Assembly: GCA_021234155.1 (NCBI GenBank)
Contig: JAJEKV010000148.1
Location: forward strand, 43,691-107,690
Direction: 5' to 3'
Source: Isoetes taiwanensis
Taxonomy: Eukaryota > Streptophyta > Lycopodiopsida > Isoetales > Isoetaceae
DNA length: 64,000 nt
A model generated the notes under the pieces. That model saw nothing but the letters and a program-made list of their open reading frames with translations, had not been told where the DNA came from and ran no database searches. Within the stretch, counting starts at the first letter, position 1. Every line of letters begins with the position of its first letter. The position numbers and the translations under genes are program-made. This document shows, piece by piece, positions 1 through 10,185 of this stretch.

Positions 1-150
1 ACCGTCATTGTATTAGTCGGATAGTTCGTCACTTAGTCGAGCCAATAGTCAGAATATTGGTCAAAAAATTAGTCATTTAGATAGTCTGACAATTCGTCAT
101 TATGTTAATCAGATACTTCGTCAATTAGTCAAACCAATAGTCAGTATTTG
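1..150. repeat. 12-bp-phased GTC array, probable CACTA subterminal region
   Basis: GTC (or ATC) cores start at 4, 16, 28, 36, 48, 60, 72, 84, 96, 108, 120, 128 and 140, so nearly every step is exactly 12 bp, with two 8-bp steps. The segment from 28 repeats at 120, giving a 92-bp higher-order unit. The same phased motif occurs at 10.9-11.27 kb next to a CACTA terminus, so this is inferred to be a subterminal region of a related element whose terminus lies left of the window. No terminal repeat is visible here. Confidence 0.6.
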
Positions 151-504
151 CTGGTCTAATAAAGCATTGTGATGTTTATATACCCAAACAGGGATCTGAA
201 CGCTGATATTCCAACTTGTAATATGGCTGTAAACTTTAATACAAATACAAATTAAACAATAAAAATGATGAGGAATCTTAACAACACAAGATTCTGGCAT
301 AAAACGACAATCTTCTTGTAAATCTGCATTTGCAATTATAATAATAGCAAAAACCATAGCCAAAATGCAAATGATACCATTATATCTATAAACATTGAAC
401 CAGTAAACTGCCTTTTTTATGACATAATAATGTCACAAATAAAGGAAAGAGCAAGTGAAGTTTACCTCGCCATGCAAAAAGCAACGAAATAAACATACAC
501 AACC

Positions 505-745
505 ATTGAATGACTTGAATTAAAAAACCTACAAAAAACATCAAGAAACATCATTTAACATGCAATATAAAAATGGAATTGAATGACTTGAATTAAAAAA
601 CTTGCAAGAAATATCATAAACATGCAATATAAAAATGGGATTGCAAAATGTCACTTAGAGCTCATGAACATGCAATATAAAAATGGGATTGTAAAATGTC
701 ACTTAGAGCATACATGCTGATCTTTAATAAATTCTGATCTTTAAT
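505..745. repeat. Short tandem duplications, A/T-rich
   Basis: Two copies of a segment beginning GAATGACTTGAATTAAAAAAC are followed by repeated CATGCAATATAAAAATGGGATTG units. A duplicated TGATCTTTAATAAATTC closes the block. These are local tandem duplications with no gene content. Confidence 0.7.
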
Positions 746-2480
746 AAATTCCACCATATGCGTGGGTCATGGGTTTAGGAATCGGTTAGTGGAGATTGGA
801 ATGGGACGGGTGGCGTAGGAATCGGGTTGTTGCAGTTCAAGAAATGATTGAATCCGGGCAGTACATGCACTAGGGGCCAAACAAACATTTAAAATCGCAC
901 CACAAATTTGATATCTCCCACCACATTTTTAGGGGGGATAGGGGGGACACCCAGGGTGTTCCACTACAACATGCTTCCACCCAGGCCCTAAGGTATTTCT
1001 GCCTAAAAGAATTCATGCTGTTGTAGATCATGATTGAAGTGCACTGGTATTTTTTTTATTTATGGGCAGATCTATGAGCCATTTGTTCTATTATTGCAGA
1101 TTATGAGCTGGTATAGCAGGCTACAGAGAGATGAAGTTCTGGCAGACTGGAAAAAGGATAGATGTCTTTGCATGTTTAGCGGGGTCGTTGGTTGCTGGAT
1201 GCTATAGCCAAATTAAAAAGAGATACAGTGGTATGATAATCCAGAAAATTATGTGCTAATTTTTGATCTGGTAATTGTTAGTAATTAGTATACTTTCTGG
1301 CAGCTTCTGGAAACTAGGCATGGAGAGAGAGCCTTGTTCGGAGAAGCGACTGATGTTAGGGTTTCAGAGCGGCTAGGGCGGCGGCAGGCGGCCGCCCGAT
1401 CCCTTGGAGAGTCTTTCCTTGCATTTTGGCTGCTGGACGAGTAGCCAGCGGAAAACCTGGCTACTGGCTTCTTCATTCGGTGGTTTTTTGCAGATTTTCT
1501 GATGGTGGACGCAGCTTCAAGTTTTGTAGCAGAGGCATCTTGGGTGTTCGCCTAAACTCCTGAAGATACCTGTCCAGCAGCACAAGACCTGAGGTCAGAA
1601 AGCCTTCTTGCTTGTTCTTCTGTGATCAAACCAGCTTATGGAGTCGCCACTCTGCATCAATCTTTCTTGCTCGATTGGTGCTGCTGGAGTTATCTCAACG
1701 GGGGGTTTTATGGTACGATTTACATCCTTCCCTTTTGTGGGCTGCTTGGCTAGTTCTTTCATTAGATTCAGGTCAGGATAGAAAGGCTGCACTCACTGCA
1801 GGCAAGGAAAATTTATTGCACTCACTGCAATTTGGGGGCTTTGTGGTATTTTGGTCTAGCTCCTATCTTGGAGAGGTGTTCATGCCGTAGCAACCAGTTG
1901 AGTTTTCTTCAGTTTATTAACATGAAAAGGAAATGCTTCTTTCTTAGCTGACATGTTAAGGCATCGGGATTAGTTGGAGCAGGCATCGAACTTGAGCTGT
2001 GTGGTCTTTCTACCGTTGTTTGCTGAGGTATTGGCCAGAACTTGGGGTATGGCACACTTCTTCTTGACTGCAGGATGGTCATTGAGAGATTGGTGCTCAG
2101 GACTTATTCAGCCGGCATCTTAGGCACTTTTATCTTGCAATGATTTTCTGAGGCTGAGCAGACTTGTGTTGTATTTAGCATCTTGGTTCTTGTAATGTTC
2201 CTTTGTATGAAACTTTCCGGTGGATGCTCAAGGTGTGCAAAGTCACTTACAAGAAACAGATTGCCTTAGCTTGGGTATTGGTGATGTCTTGGAATGCGAT
2301 GGCTGAGTGTGGCTACATTGCTTCTGCTTGGTGTTGACTAACAGATTCTGAATGCCCTAATACTGATATCTTGGAAAGAGTTTTGCTTTTTTATGTTGGC
2401 TCACTTCTTCCCAGCTAGAAGAAGGGTGCGGTTGCAGGATGCAGTATTATGAAAGAGGGCCATACTTAAGAGAAAATCCA
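746..2480. other. No gene recognised
   Basis: About 1.7 kb of mixed-composition sequence with only short open frames (longest about 92 codons, none resembling a known family). Some parts have exon-like base composition (1,500-2,200), but I cannot assign any product. Confidence 0.5.
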
Positions 2481-2499
2481 GAGGCATTTGGATCCACAA

Positions 2500-2765
2500 C
2501 CACCCCAATTCTGGGTCCACACCTAAAAACAACAGTAACAAAAAGACCACACGTCGTTGTTCAAAAAAATCTACATGTGGTTATGTGGTTTATTAAGGAG
2601 GCGGTGTAGTTTTTTTTATGGAGCTATAGTTTTTTTTTTTTTTGAAGGTGTGGTCTTTTTTTGAGGTGTCGTTTTTTTAAAAGAAGTGTTGCTTATTTTC
2701 TTGAGGGGGTGTTGTTTTTAAGAAGCATTAGAGTTTTTTTGAGGTCAATTAAGGGCCCTTACTCG
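2500..2765. mobile_element. GT-rich foldback element, right end
   Basis: Inner arms AAAAAGACCACAC (near 2,535) and GTGTGGTCTTTTT (near 2,650) are complementary, so the segment can fold back. Its right edge, CATTAGAGTTTTTTTGAGGTC followed by AATTAAGGGCC, is the reverse complement, with one mismatch, of the left edge of the GT-rich array at 10,190. Two copies of one terminus in opposite orientation suggest a mobile family. No target-site duplication was identified. Confidence 0.5.
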
Positions 2766-3606
2766 ATGCCACGTCAAAAAGCTTGCGGCCAATGGGGAGC
2801 CGAGCTTGTACAAAGTTTTTTTACTGAGCCTTGCTTTCGCCATTCCAGGTGTCAACTGCACGTAGCTTCGGTAATATCCGTGCCTCTAGCTTCGGGTGTC
2901 AGATTACACACGTAGCAATTATGACCGTTAGCTCCCGCTCTCAATTCCCGCTCAGGTATTTTCTTCAACAAAGTTTGCGCGAAGATCGATTGCCCGCGCC
3001 AAGGGAACTTCGATTTGCTCAGGAATAGCTTCGACCTACGCCAAAGTGAGTTTCGACCACAAAAAAGCTTCGGTCAAGGTAAAATCACCAAGCCTTTCCT
3101 AGTATTTCAATTCCGCTCCACATTCTAATTTGAATTCTGTGACTTTAGATGGCTATAAGCTCTATCACAATCGGAAATGACTTTGAAAGCTTCGTGGTGT
3201 CGACCGGGAGCTTTGTTACACTCCAACCTGGAATGCGAGGTGAATAGCGAGTCAAAAGATGCAGGAGAAGTGATGTTCCTGCACATTGGAAGGCTTTGGT
3301 GGTCGGTTTTCAATCAGGCAAAGAGATATTTGTACAAGTGAGTCATGTATACACTCCAACAAATATGGCAAAAGAAAAAATAAGCAAGCGAAGAACTTTC
3401 CCACGGTTAGAAGCAAATTGTAAATATGTACTTCTATGCAATCCATATCTAAATTAGTTCAGTTACTTATCCAGTTCATTCCTATTCTCTCAGGTTTGTG
3501 TATATCTGATGTGTAGAACACAGTCTCTTCACAATAGTGTATTCCATTGTTTTCACCAAGATATGGGCTCTTTGTTGTTCGAAGGTAGCATATCCTGTAT
3601 AAAGAA
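2766..3606. other. No gene recognised
   Basis: Short open frames only. A patch near 2,970-3,070 repeats CTTCGA-type words. Nothing is assignable. Confidence 0.45.
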
Positions 3607-3927
3607 GGGTAAAAGCATGCTAGGGTGTACCATCTAAAGTACTTTTTAGGGAGTGCGAAACTACCCAGAAAAGTACCCAGTACTGGGTACTGGGAAGTTG
3701 CATAAATGCCGCAATAAACAATAAGTTTGAGAGTTAATTTATTTATTTTAGCCTCTAATAGTATTGTTATCCTTTAATACTATAGATTGTCATGTTATTG
3801 ACCCTCAATTCAAAATTTTTTTATTGTTTTAATGGAAAGAATAAACAGAAAGTACCAGAATCAAAAGTACCCAGTGTAGGTACTTTTGAGGGTTCCAAAA
3901 GTGGTACACCGTAGCATGCTTTTACCC
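3607..3927. mobile_element. 321-bp MITE, copy 1
   Basis: The left end GGGTAAAAGCATGCTAGGG and the right end are inverted copies for about 26 bp with one mismatch. The element is flanked by AGAA on both sides (3,603-3,606 and 3,928-3,931), giving a 4-bp target-site duplication. The interior carries GTACCCAGTACTGGGTAC-type self-complementary words and no ORF. A second copy of exactly the same length lies at 35,830-36,150. A 4-bp duplication is uncommon among plant DNA transposons; Sola-like elements are one group with that size, but the superfamily is not settled here. Confidence 0.85.
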
Positions 3928-3982
3928 AGAAGGTGGATCCCCCGGGTGCAGCTCGCAGAAAAGGGGTATATGGTTCTGGAGG

Positions 3983-4174
3983 TATGAATACTCTCCACGA
4001 AGATCCAAGCTTATTGAGCTTCCATTGCCCAGCCTGTCCGAGCTATACTGCAGGCCTCTGGATGCTACTTCTGTCTTACTAGCACGAAGTAAGTTGTCAC
4101 AGGAAATGTTTACGGCGTTGAAGGAGAAGGGAGGTTTCTGCGGGCATGTGAAGACAAATTTAGGAATTGAGTAG
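3983..4174 (+). other. Exon-like open frame, unrecognised
   Basis: An open frame of 63 codons reads YEYSPRRSKLIELPLPSL and ends KEKGGFCGHVKTNLGIE before a TAG. It has ordinary protein composition but no start codon, so it could be the last exon of a dead or unresolved gene. I do not recognise the family, and the opposite strand is also open here, which weakens the case. Confidence 0.25.
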
Positions 4175-4404
4175 TTCATTGCCTTATTCAAGATGTTTAC
4201 AGTTCTGACAGTCGGTGGATAGTTTTTTAGATAGTCTATTTCTTGAAGGTTGGAGTGCTCGACTTCATGATGGAGCTGAATCTACTGAATGCAGGATAAG
4301 TCAAGACATGGTTCGGTTCAGATATTGCATCTGTATATGAAATAAGTGACGATTAATTGGAGATCTATTGTATATTGATTTGAAAGGTTTGCTTTCAGTG
4401 TAAC

Positions 4405-4552
4405 ATAAAAAATTAAAGTAGCTACGATGCGAAAATATGAATATCATAAAATAGGGAAGTGTTGTTTTCGCACCGTAGGCACGGTGCGAAATTATGTATA
4501 ACATAAAATATGGAAGTGTTGTTTTCGCACCGTAGCTACGGTGCGAAATTCA
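4405..4552. repeat. Tandem ~66-bp units carrying a perfect palindrome
   Basis: Each unit contains a self-complementary core such as TTCGCACCGTAGCTACGGTG plus CGAA, separated by AT-rich spacers (ATGTATAACATAAAATATGG). Three units of increasing divergence are visible. The same family recurs at 8,745-8,905. Confidence 0.75.
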
Positions 4553-4687
4553 TTAGAGGTTTGATGGGATCACTTAAAGACCCAACCCCGATGCCAGCAT
4601 GGAAACCCACTAGGGTTGAGGCCTGAGACTCTAGGTTTCTAATGAACAGGTTGTTGATTCAAATCTGTATTTCATTAACAATCTCAA

Positions 4688-4955
4688 AAGCGTGGTTACA
4701 GTGCGTATTTGCCATATCCATAACCAATGGTTACATGCATTTCGTATTGTGGCTATTATGCAACACTTTATTTCTTTCTTTTTAGGGCGTGGCTACGGTT
4801 GTCATGTCCACAGCCCAATGAATACATGCATTTCGCATTGTAACCGCTATGCCCTTTTTTTTCGTACTTTATTTTTTTTAGGGGCGTAGTTACAGTGCGA
4901 ATTTGCCATGTCCACAGCCCGACGGATACATGCATTTCGCACTGTAACCACACCG
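4688..4955. mobile_element. Cluster of three ~70-bp hairpin elements
   Basis: Three consecutive copies (about 4,690-4,755, 4,784-4,854 and 4,881-4,955) share complementary arms of the form GGGCGTGGTTACAGTGCGAA and TTCGCACTGTAACCACGCCC around a loop of about 34 nt reading TTGCCATGTCCACAGCCCGA. Arms here are imperfect. The copies sit in short T-rich spacers. No coding capacity. Confidence 0.75.
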
Positions 4956-5361
4956 GGCCTACAGCCTTTCCTCAAATTCTAGCCTATCCACGTGTAATTT
5001 CCATGTCATCAAAATCTGATGTGCCTTATTTTACACCGTCAGATCTCTGCTTTCGCAAATCTAAGGCCAGGGAAATTAGAAAATCACAAAAAATAGCCAC
5101 GGAGATGGGAAGAGTCACGGATTCTTGCGTTCCTGCCCATTGGAGCTGTGATGCAGATTCCTGCCCATTGGAGCTGTGATTTTGGACCAATTGTGGAATG
5201 GGTTTTGCAACTTCCTCTACCGTTTCTCTCTCTCTTCTGCCTCGCTTCCTCTTACCAATCGTGGCCTTTTTTTTTCTTTTACCGGGAATGCAAAGTGGCG
5301 CTTAGGTAAACTTTTGCTTGTTCCCACGATTATCTAAGCGTGTCTGAGAATTCACAAGGAG

Positions 5362-5592
5362 ATGGGGAAGCTGGCACCGCTCTTCAGCGATGAGACGGCC
5401 AGGGACAAGGTCCAACATGCAGATTTTTGGAACACCAAGGATCCTATCAAAGTTGCTTAAGCATACAGTCCGGACTGCCAAAAATTGCGGAACAGAGATA
5501 CCTTTCTTACCGGAAGGTATGAGATTGTTGAATTTCTCGCCTCCAAATGGGCTCTAAAACGCCAATACAAGCTTCGCAAGCGCCTCTTCTGT
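5362..5592 (+). pseudogene. DUF1348 / NTF2-like (SnoaL-fold) protein, pseudogene
   Basis: Translation from the ATG at 5,362 gives MGKLAPLFSDETARDKVQ, then FWNTKDPIKVA, a TAA stop at 5,458-5,460 (codon 33), then AYSPDC and RNRDTFLTGRYEIVEFLASK. WNT-DP, RNRD-F-TGR and the EI--FL--KW block are the conserved N-terminal half of the DUF1348 family, small NTF2-like fold proteins of about 150 residues known mainly from bacteria and fungi; their reaction is not established. The stop falls where family members have a sense codon (typically Leu). The C-terminal half was not found to about 5,990, so the gene is truncated or its second exon is unrecognisable. Family assignment is fairly secure from motif order; a horizontal origin is only inferred. 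Confidence 0.72.
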
Positions 5593-5990
5593 CACGATGG
5601 TGCCTCTTCTGGCGGCATTGTCCCTTTGTGGTGTTTGGACTCAGGCCTCAGATCAGAGCTCCTCCTTCATTGCTTCCATTTATTTTGCCTCTGCATTTTG
5701 CATCTTCTCAACTCATGTGCTTCACAAGTATTCGAGTTTATTCCATCTCTTGGTTTGGTGGTAAGTACATTTATGATTTCAATCTGAATGCAACGCACTT
5801 GGAGGTATATATTAATATCAGTATGCCATTGCACATCCGAAGGTTTCATTCTGGTGAGTGTTCGTTCTTATATCAGGAATGCACGACGCGGAAGTGGACC
5901 AGAAAGGAACATCCTAGAAATAACCAGGTATTATACTGTCAGTTGAGCACTTGTTTTCTCACACCAATGTGACAAGATGCTTTCCCAGTT

Positions 5991-7402
5991 TCAGAAATCT
6001 TCATAATAAATCTCTAATCTGAAGTCCTTGATCTTGATTTTCCAATGTCCATCTTGATAGGCAGCATTTTCAGCCCGGCATCTATCATATTCCCTAGATG
6101 CCTTTGCCCTGCTGCCCAGTAAACAGAACTTCTGGAGATGATCAGGCATCAGGTCATGTACTTTCCACCATTAAGAATGTGCAGCATCACTTGCATATAT
6201 GTGCATTTCTTCTCTATTCCAGTTGCAGTCATAATCTCTGAAGCAGTGCCAAGGTTTGATCCCTAGAAAATGCGCTGCATACAGAACTCGTGGATCTGCT
6301 AGAAATAAGTCTAAGGCATAGTTCATATGTTTCAGAAAGTTCATGTGCTTAGGCAGCCTATGCCACCAACTGAACACTTCATATAGAAACCCCTGATCAC
6401 CACCGTTATATATCTATGTTTTCCATCAAAAGCTCAAATGTACAATTTGAAGGTTCGATCACCAGTACCCCTGAATTGAAAAGACTTCCATTGTTGATAG
6501 TTGCAGAAATTTCAGGCATCTTAAACAGAAAATCCAGATTTTTTAAAACTAGTAAGTCTGCATCAAGAAAGATTATTTTATCATACTGTACAAGTTGCCA
6601 AAGGCGAAACTTGCTATAATTCCACTCATTATACGATTCGGGCTTTGCATTTGGATTCCTTATTCTTTCTATTAGAAATGTTCTTGTCTACAAGGATGAC
6701 CATGTCTCCATTGGAACCAGATAACCGAATGCTTTGAGCTTGCCCCACAAATATAAGATTCAGCAAAATGAAGAATAGTTACATATGCTTCTTTTTTTGC
6801 ATTCAATTCATCAGCCTGTGAACCTGCAAAGATGTAAACTAATTAAGGACGTTATCCTGCAGTTTTTTTAAAACAACTCCCTAGGCTAATTTATTTTCAA
6901 TGAGTTATAACCTTTCATTCAGGCAATATCTTAACTACTTGTATCGAGAATTTAATAGTGACACATGACAATGTGTTACTTGATAATTAATTTCAATACC
7001 TTCTAACTTCATTGGTACAGAAAGTTCACAAGCCCAATGGCAAAGCCAAGCTCTTTTGCATCTTCCTCGGGTCAACTTTGTAAAGCCAGAGATTGTCATG
7101 GTGATCAATAAGCTCCTTACATGTGAAGAGGTTCAGGAAAGGTTTGCAACGACCACATAAGACCGCATACATATTTTGATCTCCAGTCCGCATACATATT
7201 TTGATCTCCAGTCTGCACATGAACTTTTGCAGCAGATAGGAGTACCTGAAGATATTCTGTGTCCCTTTCTCAGTTAGATCCAGCGCACGGCATTCTTGCA
7301 ATTATCAGGTCAAGCTTAGCATCATTTGGTACAGATGGCAAGGGAAGCAAAGGGCAGTTTGGTTTCTCCTCTTCATCATTCTCGTCTAGAAACACAAACT
7401 TG
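5991..7402 (-). pseudogene. Glucuronic acid substitution of xylan (GUX/PGSIP, GT8) pseudogene
   Basis: Read on the minus strand, fragments follow the order of plant GUX glycosyltransferases, Golgi type-II enzymes that add glucuronate to xylan. In order: DLIIARMPC, LTEKGTQNIFR, CGRCKPFLNLFTCKEL (7,400-7,026); an acceptor AG near 6,826, then EAYVTILHFAESYICG; AQSIRLSGSNGDMVILVD; NEWNYSKFRLWQLVQYDK; the metal-binding motif in IIFLDADLLVLKNLDFLF; LFNSGVLVIEPSNCTF; YNGGDQGFLYEVF; HFLGIKPWHCFRDYDCNW; and C-terminal GHWKIKIKDF ending at 5,991. It is dead: frameshifts after YICGA, after VDKNIS (about 20 codons lost) and before YNGG, another in the N-terminal exon, a 25-bp tandem duplication near 7,170-7,210, and an in-frame TAA between DAAHS and WWKVHDL. 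The transmembrane N terminus was not found. Confidence 0.85.
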
Positions 7403-8216
7403 TATCATTAAAAAACTATGTGGAGCCACCATAATTGCCATCACTCTTTTGATATCATTCTGGTTCTCAGCTGGATTATGCTTAATTTACAAACTCACAT
7501 ATGTGGAGCCATGCCTGTTGTGAGCCAAGCCATATTGTGAGAAATTATTACAAACTCCATGCCAACTTTTGTGTCTAATATGTGTGGCTTAAATGCATGA
7601 TGTTAGCAATTGTCCACATAGAAATGCGTAAAAATTTATTATTTTATGTTCTATGTATAGGGGCAAAATTACACACATAAAAGACAAGAAAACAAAAACG
7701 GAATACCATGTATTAGGTAAAGCAAAAACAGATCTCTCCCCTTCTTATATGACATGGAAATCACCATGATTACAAGGGAGTGACATTTAATACTCACAAA
7801 CTTACCTAAAGAAATGATCTGCAGTCTCCATCATTCCCTCCCCCCCTCCCCTCCCTGCCCCCCCCACAACACCACACTCAAATGCCTCTTCCTGTATAAT
7901 ATGCATGTCTAATGTTAGAAGCTCCAACCCTCATGAGCATTTATATCTTCTGACTTTATTTGCACATGCAAAACAACAATAGTGTATACAATAACCTCAA
8001 CGCAACATTGAACAAGACAAAAAAAAATAGTATATTGGTCTCCAAGTACATTTTTTAGCACATTAGCCTTGCCAAGCCTACACCCTTACCTGGAATTCTA
8101 GGCCATCCACGTATCAACTCTGCATCACCAAAATTTGAGGTGGCATAAGATAAGACAATTACATTCTCTATTTTATGATCCTATGACCCCTTTTTTTTTG
8201 TAATACCAATCTAAAC
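7403..8216. other. Upstream of GUX remnant, no gene recognised
   Basis: AT-rich sequence with a C-rich run near 7,842-7,868. The segment 8,072-8,150 resembles 4,966-5,035 in the same orientation, showing that the two hairpin clusters share flanking sequence. No other gene is visible. Confidence 0.5.
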
Positions 8217-8553
8217 GGCATTTCGCACTGTAACCACGCCCTAAAAAAAAAAAAATGTTTTTTTTTTTTGGCTACAGTGTGAATTTGCCATGTCCCATTG
8301 TGCGGATACATGCATTTCAAGATCAGAAACCCCTAAAAAAAAAGGGTTTTTTTTTTTTTTTTTTTTAGGGCGTGGTTACAGTGCGAATTTGCCATGTCCA
8401 CAGCCCGACGGATACATGCATTTCGCACTGTAACCACGCCCTAAAATTTTATTTTATTTATTTTATTATTATTTTTTTTTTTTGGCGTGGCTACAGTGCG
8501 AATTTGCCATGTCCACAGCCCAACGGATACATGCATTTCGCACTGTAACCACT
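8217..8553. mobile_element. Cluster of hairpin elements including a perfect copy
   Basis: Half copies lie at 8,217-8,245 and 8,270-8,320. A perfect copy has 25-bp arms at 8,363-8,387 and 8,422-8,446, with a 34-nt loop, and ends in TTTTAGGG...CCCTAAAA. Another copy lies at 8,484-8,553. Copies are separated by long A or T runs. Arms are identical to the consensus of the cluster at 4.7-4.96 kb. Confidence 0.8.
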
Positions 8554-8744
8554 GTGTCCACTCTTTAATAGTCAATTTGACAATAACTAACGAGAGACTA
8601 CTTTTGAACTCACAAAACACTACTCAAAATTTAATTAAACAAAAAGAGTTGTCATTGCCTAAATATCAATGTTCATTGCTCTAAATTACTGAAAGCATCC
8701 TCATTAACTTCCTCCCTTCAATTGAACCTCTTCTTGTATGGCAG

Positions 8745-8905
8745 CTATAAAATAAGAAAGTGTTGTTTTTGCACTGTAGTCATGGTGCATAAATGTGTAT
8801 AACATAAAATATGGAAGTGTTATTTTCACACCGTAGCCACGGTGCGAAATTGTGTATAACATAAAATATGGAAACGTTATTTTCGCACCGTAGCTACGGT
8901 GTTAG
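8745..8905. repeat. Tandem ~66-bp palindrome-bearing units, second locus
   Basis: Three units with cores such as TTCGCACCGTAGCTACGGTG (last one truncated) and ATGTGTATAACATAAAATATGG spacers. Same family as 4,405-4,552. Both loci lie next to hairpin clusters. Confidence 0.7.
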
Positions 8906-10185
8906 TCACTTTTGCATATCAAGCTGCTACTAAGGCACTCACCTTCAAACTATCACAAATCAAGGTGTCGCTCAACGAGAATGGTAAAGAGTAAATCAGA
9001 TAAGGCATGGGAGTTGTTTAGCACATGGTATGATAATATAGTAGAGAAAGAATGGAATTTTCGTCAGAAGCTTCAGAAGAGTTTGAGGAGGAGATAGAGG
9101 AGCTATTTGATGCAACTACTGTATACAATAATTTTGCCCGACAAGCGTTATGGCGAGTGTAACATGTTGCATATGGGGGCATTCTTCATAGCTTCATGGC
9201 TAGAGTTGGACCTAACACGAAACCATGTTATGTGACTGATTTGCCTTTCTCGAGCATGCAAGCTTTAATTAAGATATTTACGAAGGTTGATCAAGACCGA
9301 ATTAGGAGGTTTTGAGGAGACTACACCAGAACCTGTGCAGGAAAAAAGGCAAAAGAAAGTTTTTTACAACGTAGATATTATGTTCAACACATACATGATT
9401 TACAATAAGTCAAACCAAGATGGGTTCTTCAAGTGTGGTGGAGGTCGCCGTGATAGAATGTCCCCTCACCAAGAGAGGAGCAAATAGATCCTCAGCCTAT
9501 TATAGTAGCAAAAAAAGAAGCTCCCACTTTGGAAAACGAGGAGAATGAGGAGGTATTGGAAGAGGAGGTCTCGAGAAGTTGGCCTTTAGCCCAAAGGTCT
9601 ATATTCATAGCTCCAAAAGCTCGCTATAATGCATCTTCATCTATTGGTTGCTTCCAAGTGAACTTATTCCGTAAAGCGTGGGCATCCTTTTTGGCAATTA
9701 CTCTAAATTGACCCTGAATTAGTTTGATCCCCAAAAGTATTAGAACCAAGAATATTCAAAGGAATGCAATGACAACTTGAAACCAAATACCTTTGCCATT
9801 GATGTTGTTGCAAAAGACCAAGACTAGGAGCGGAGCTTAGAATTAAGAAGATTCTTGCCAACAAACAGAGCGAAATTTGGCGGCAAGAATCCATAATAAT
9901 ACAATTCAAACAATGCTTGGGCCGATGGCAAGGTCGTTATTTCGATGGGTAGCGATGGCAAGCTCAATGGCTGAAGGCTCGATGGCTGAAGCTTCGATGG
10001 TGGGAAAAGGAAAATCTTAGATGTAATCATTAAATTTTGTGGTCGTTAGGAAATAATGATTGCAAAGTTAGGTACGAGGTTAGGTTTGAGGGGGGGGGAA
10101 GTTAGGTTAGGGAGAGTGAAAGTTAGGTATGGAGGGGGGAAAGGTAGGTTCGGGATCTTACGTGGCAGCCCCCCCAATATACTCT
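8906..10185. other. Fragmentary coding-like sequence, unassigned
   Basis: On the plus strand, short pieces read like protein, for example EEFEEEIEELFDATTVYNN (9,080-9,130) and TKPCYVTDLPFSSMQALIK (9,220-9,275), but they are interrupted by stops. They could be remains of a transposon protein; no family motif was recognised. The right part (9,900-10,180) is G-rich low-complexity sequence. Confidence 0.3.
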
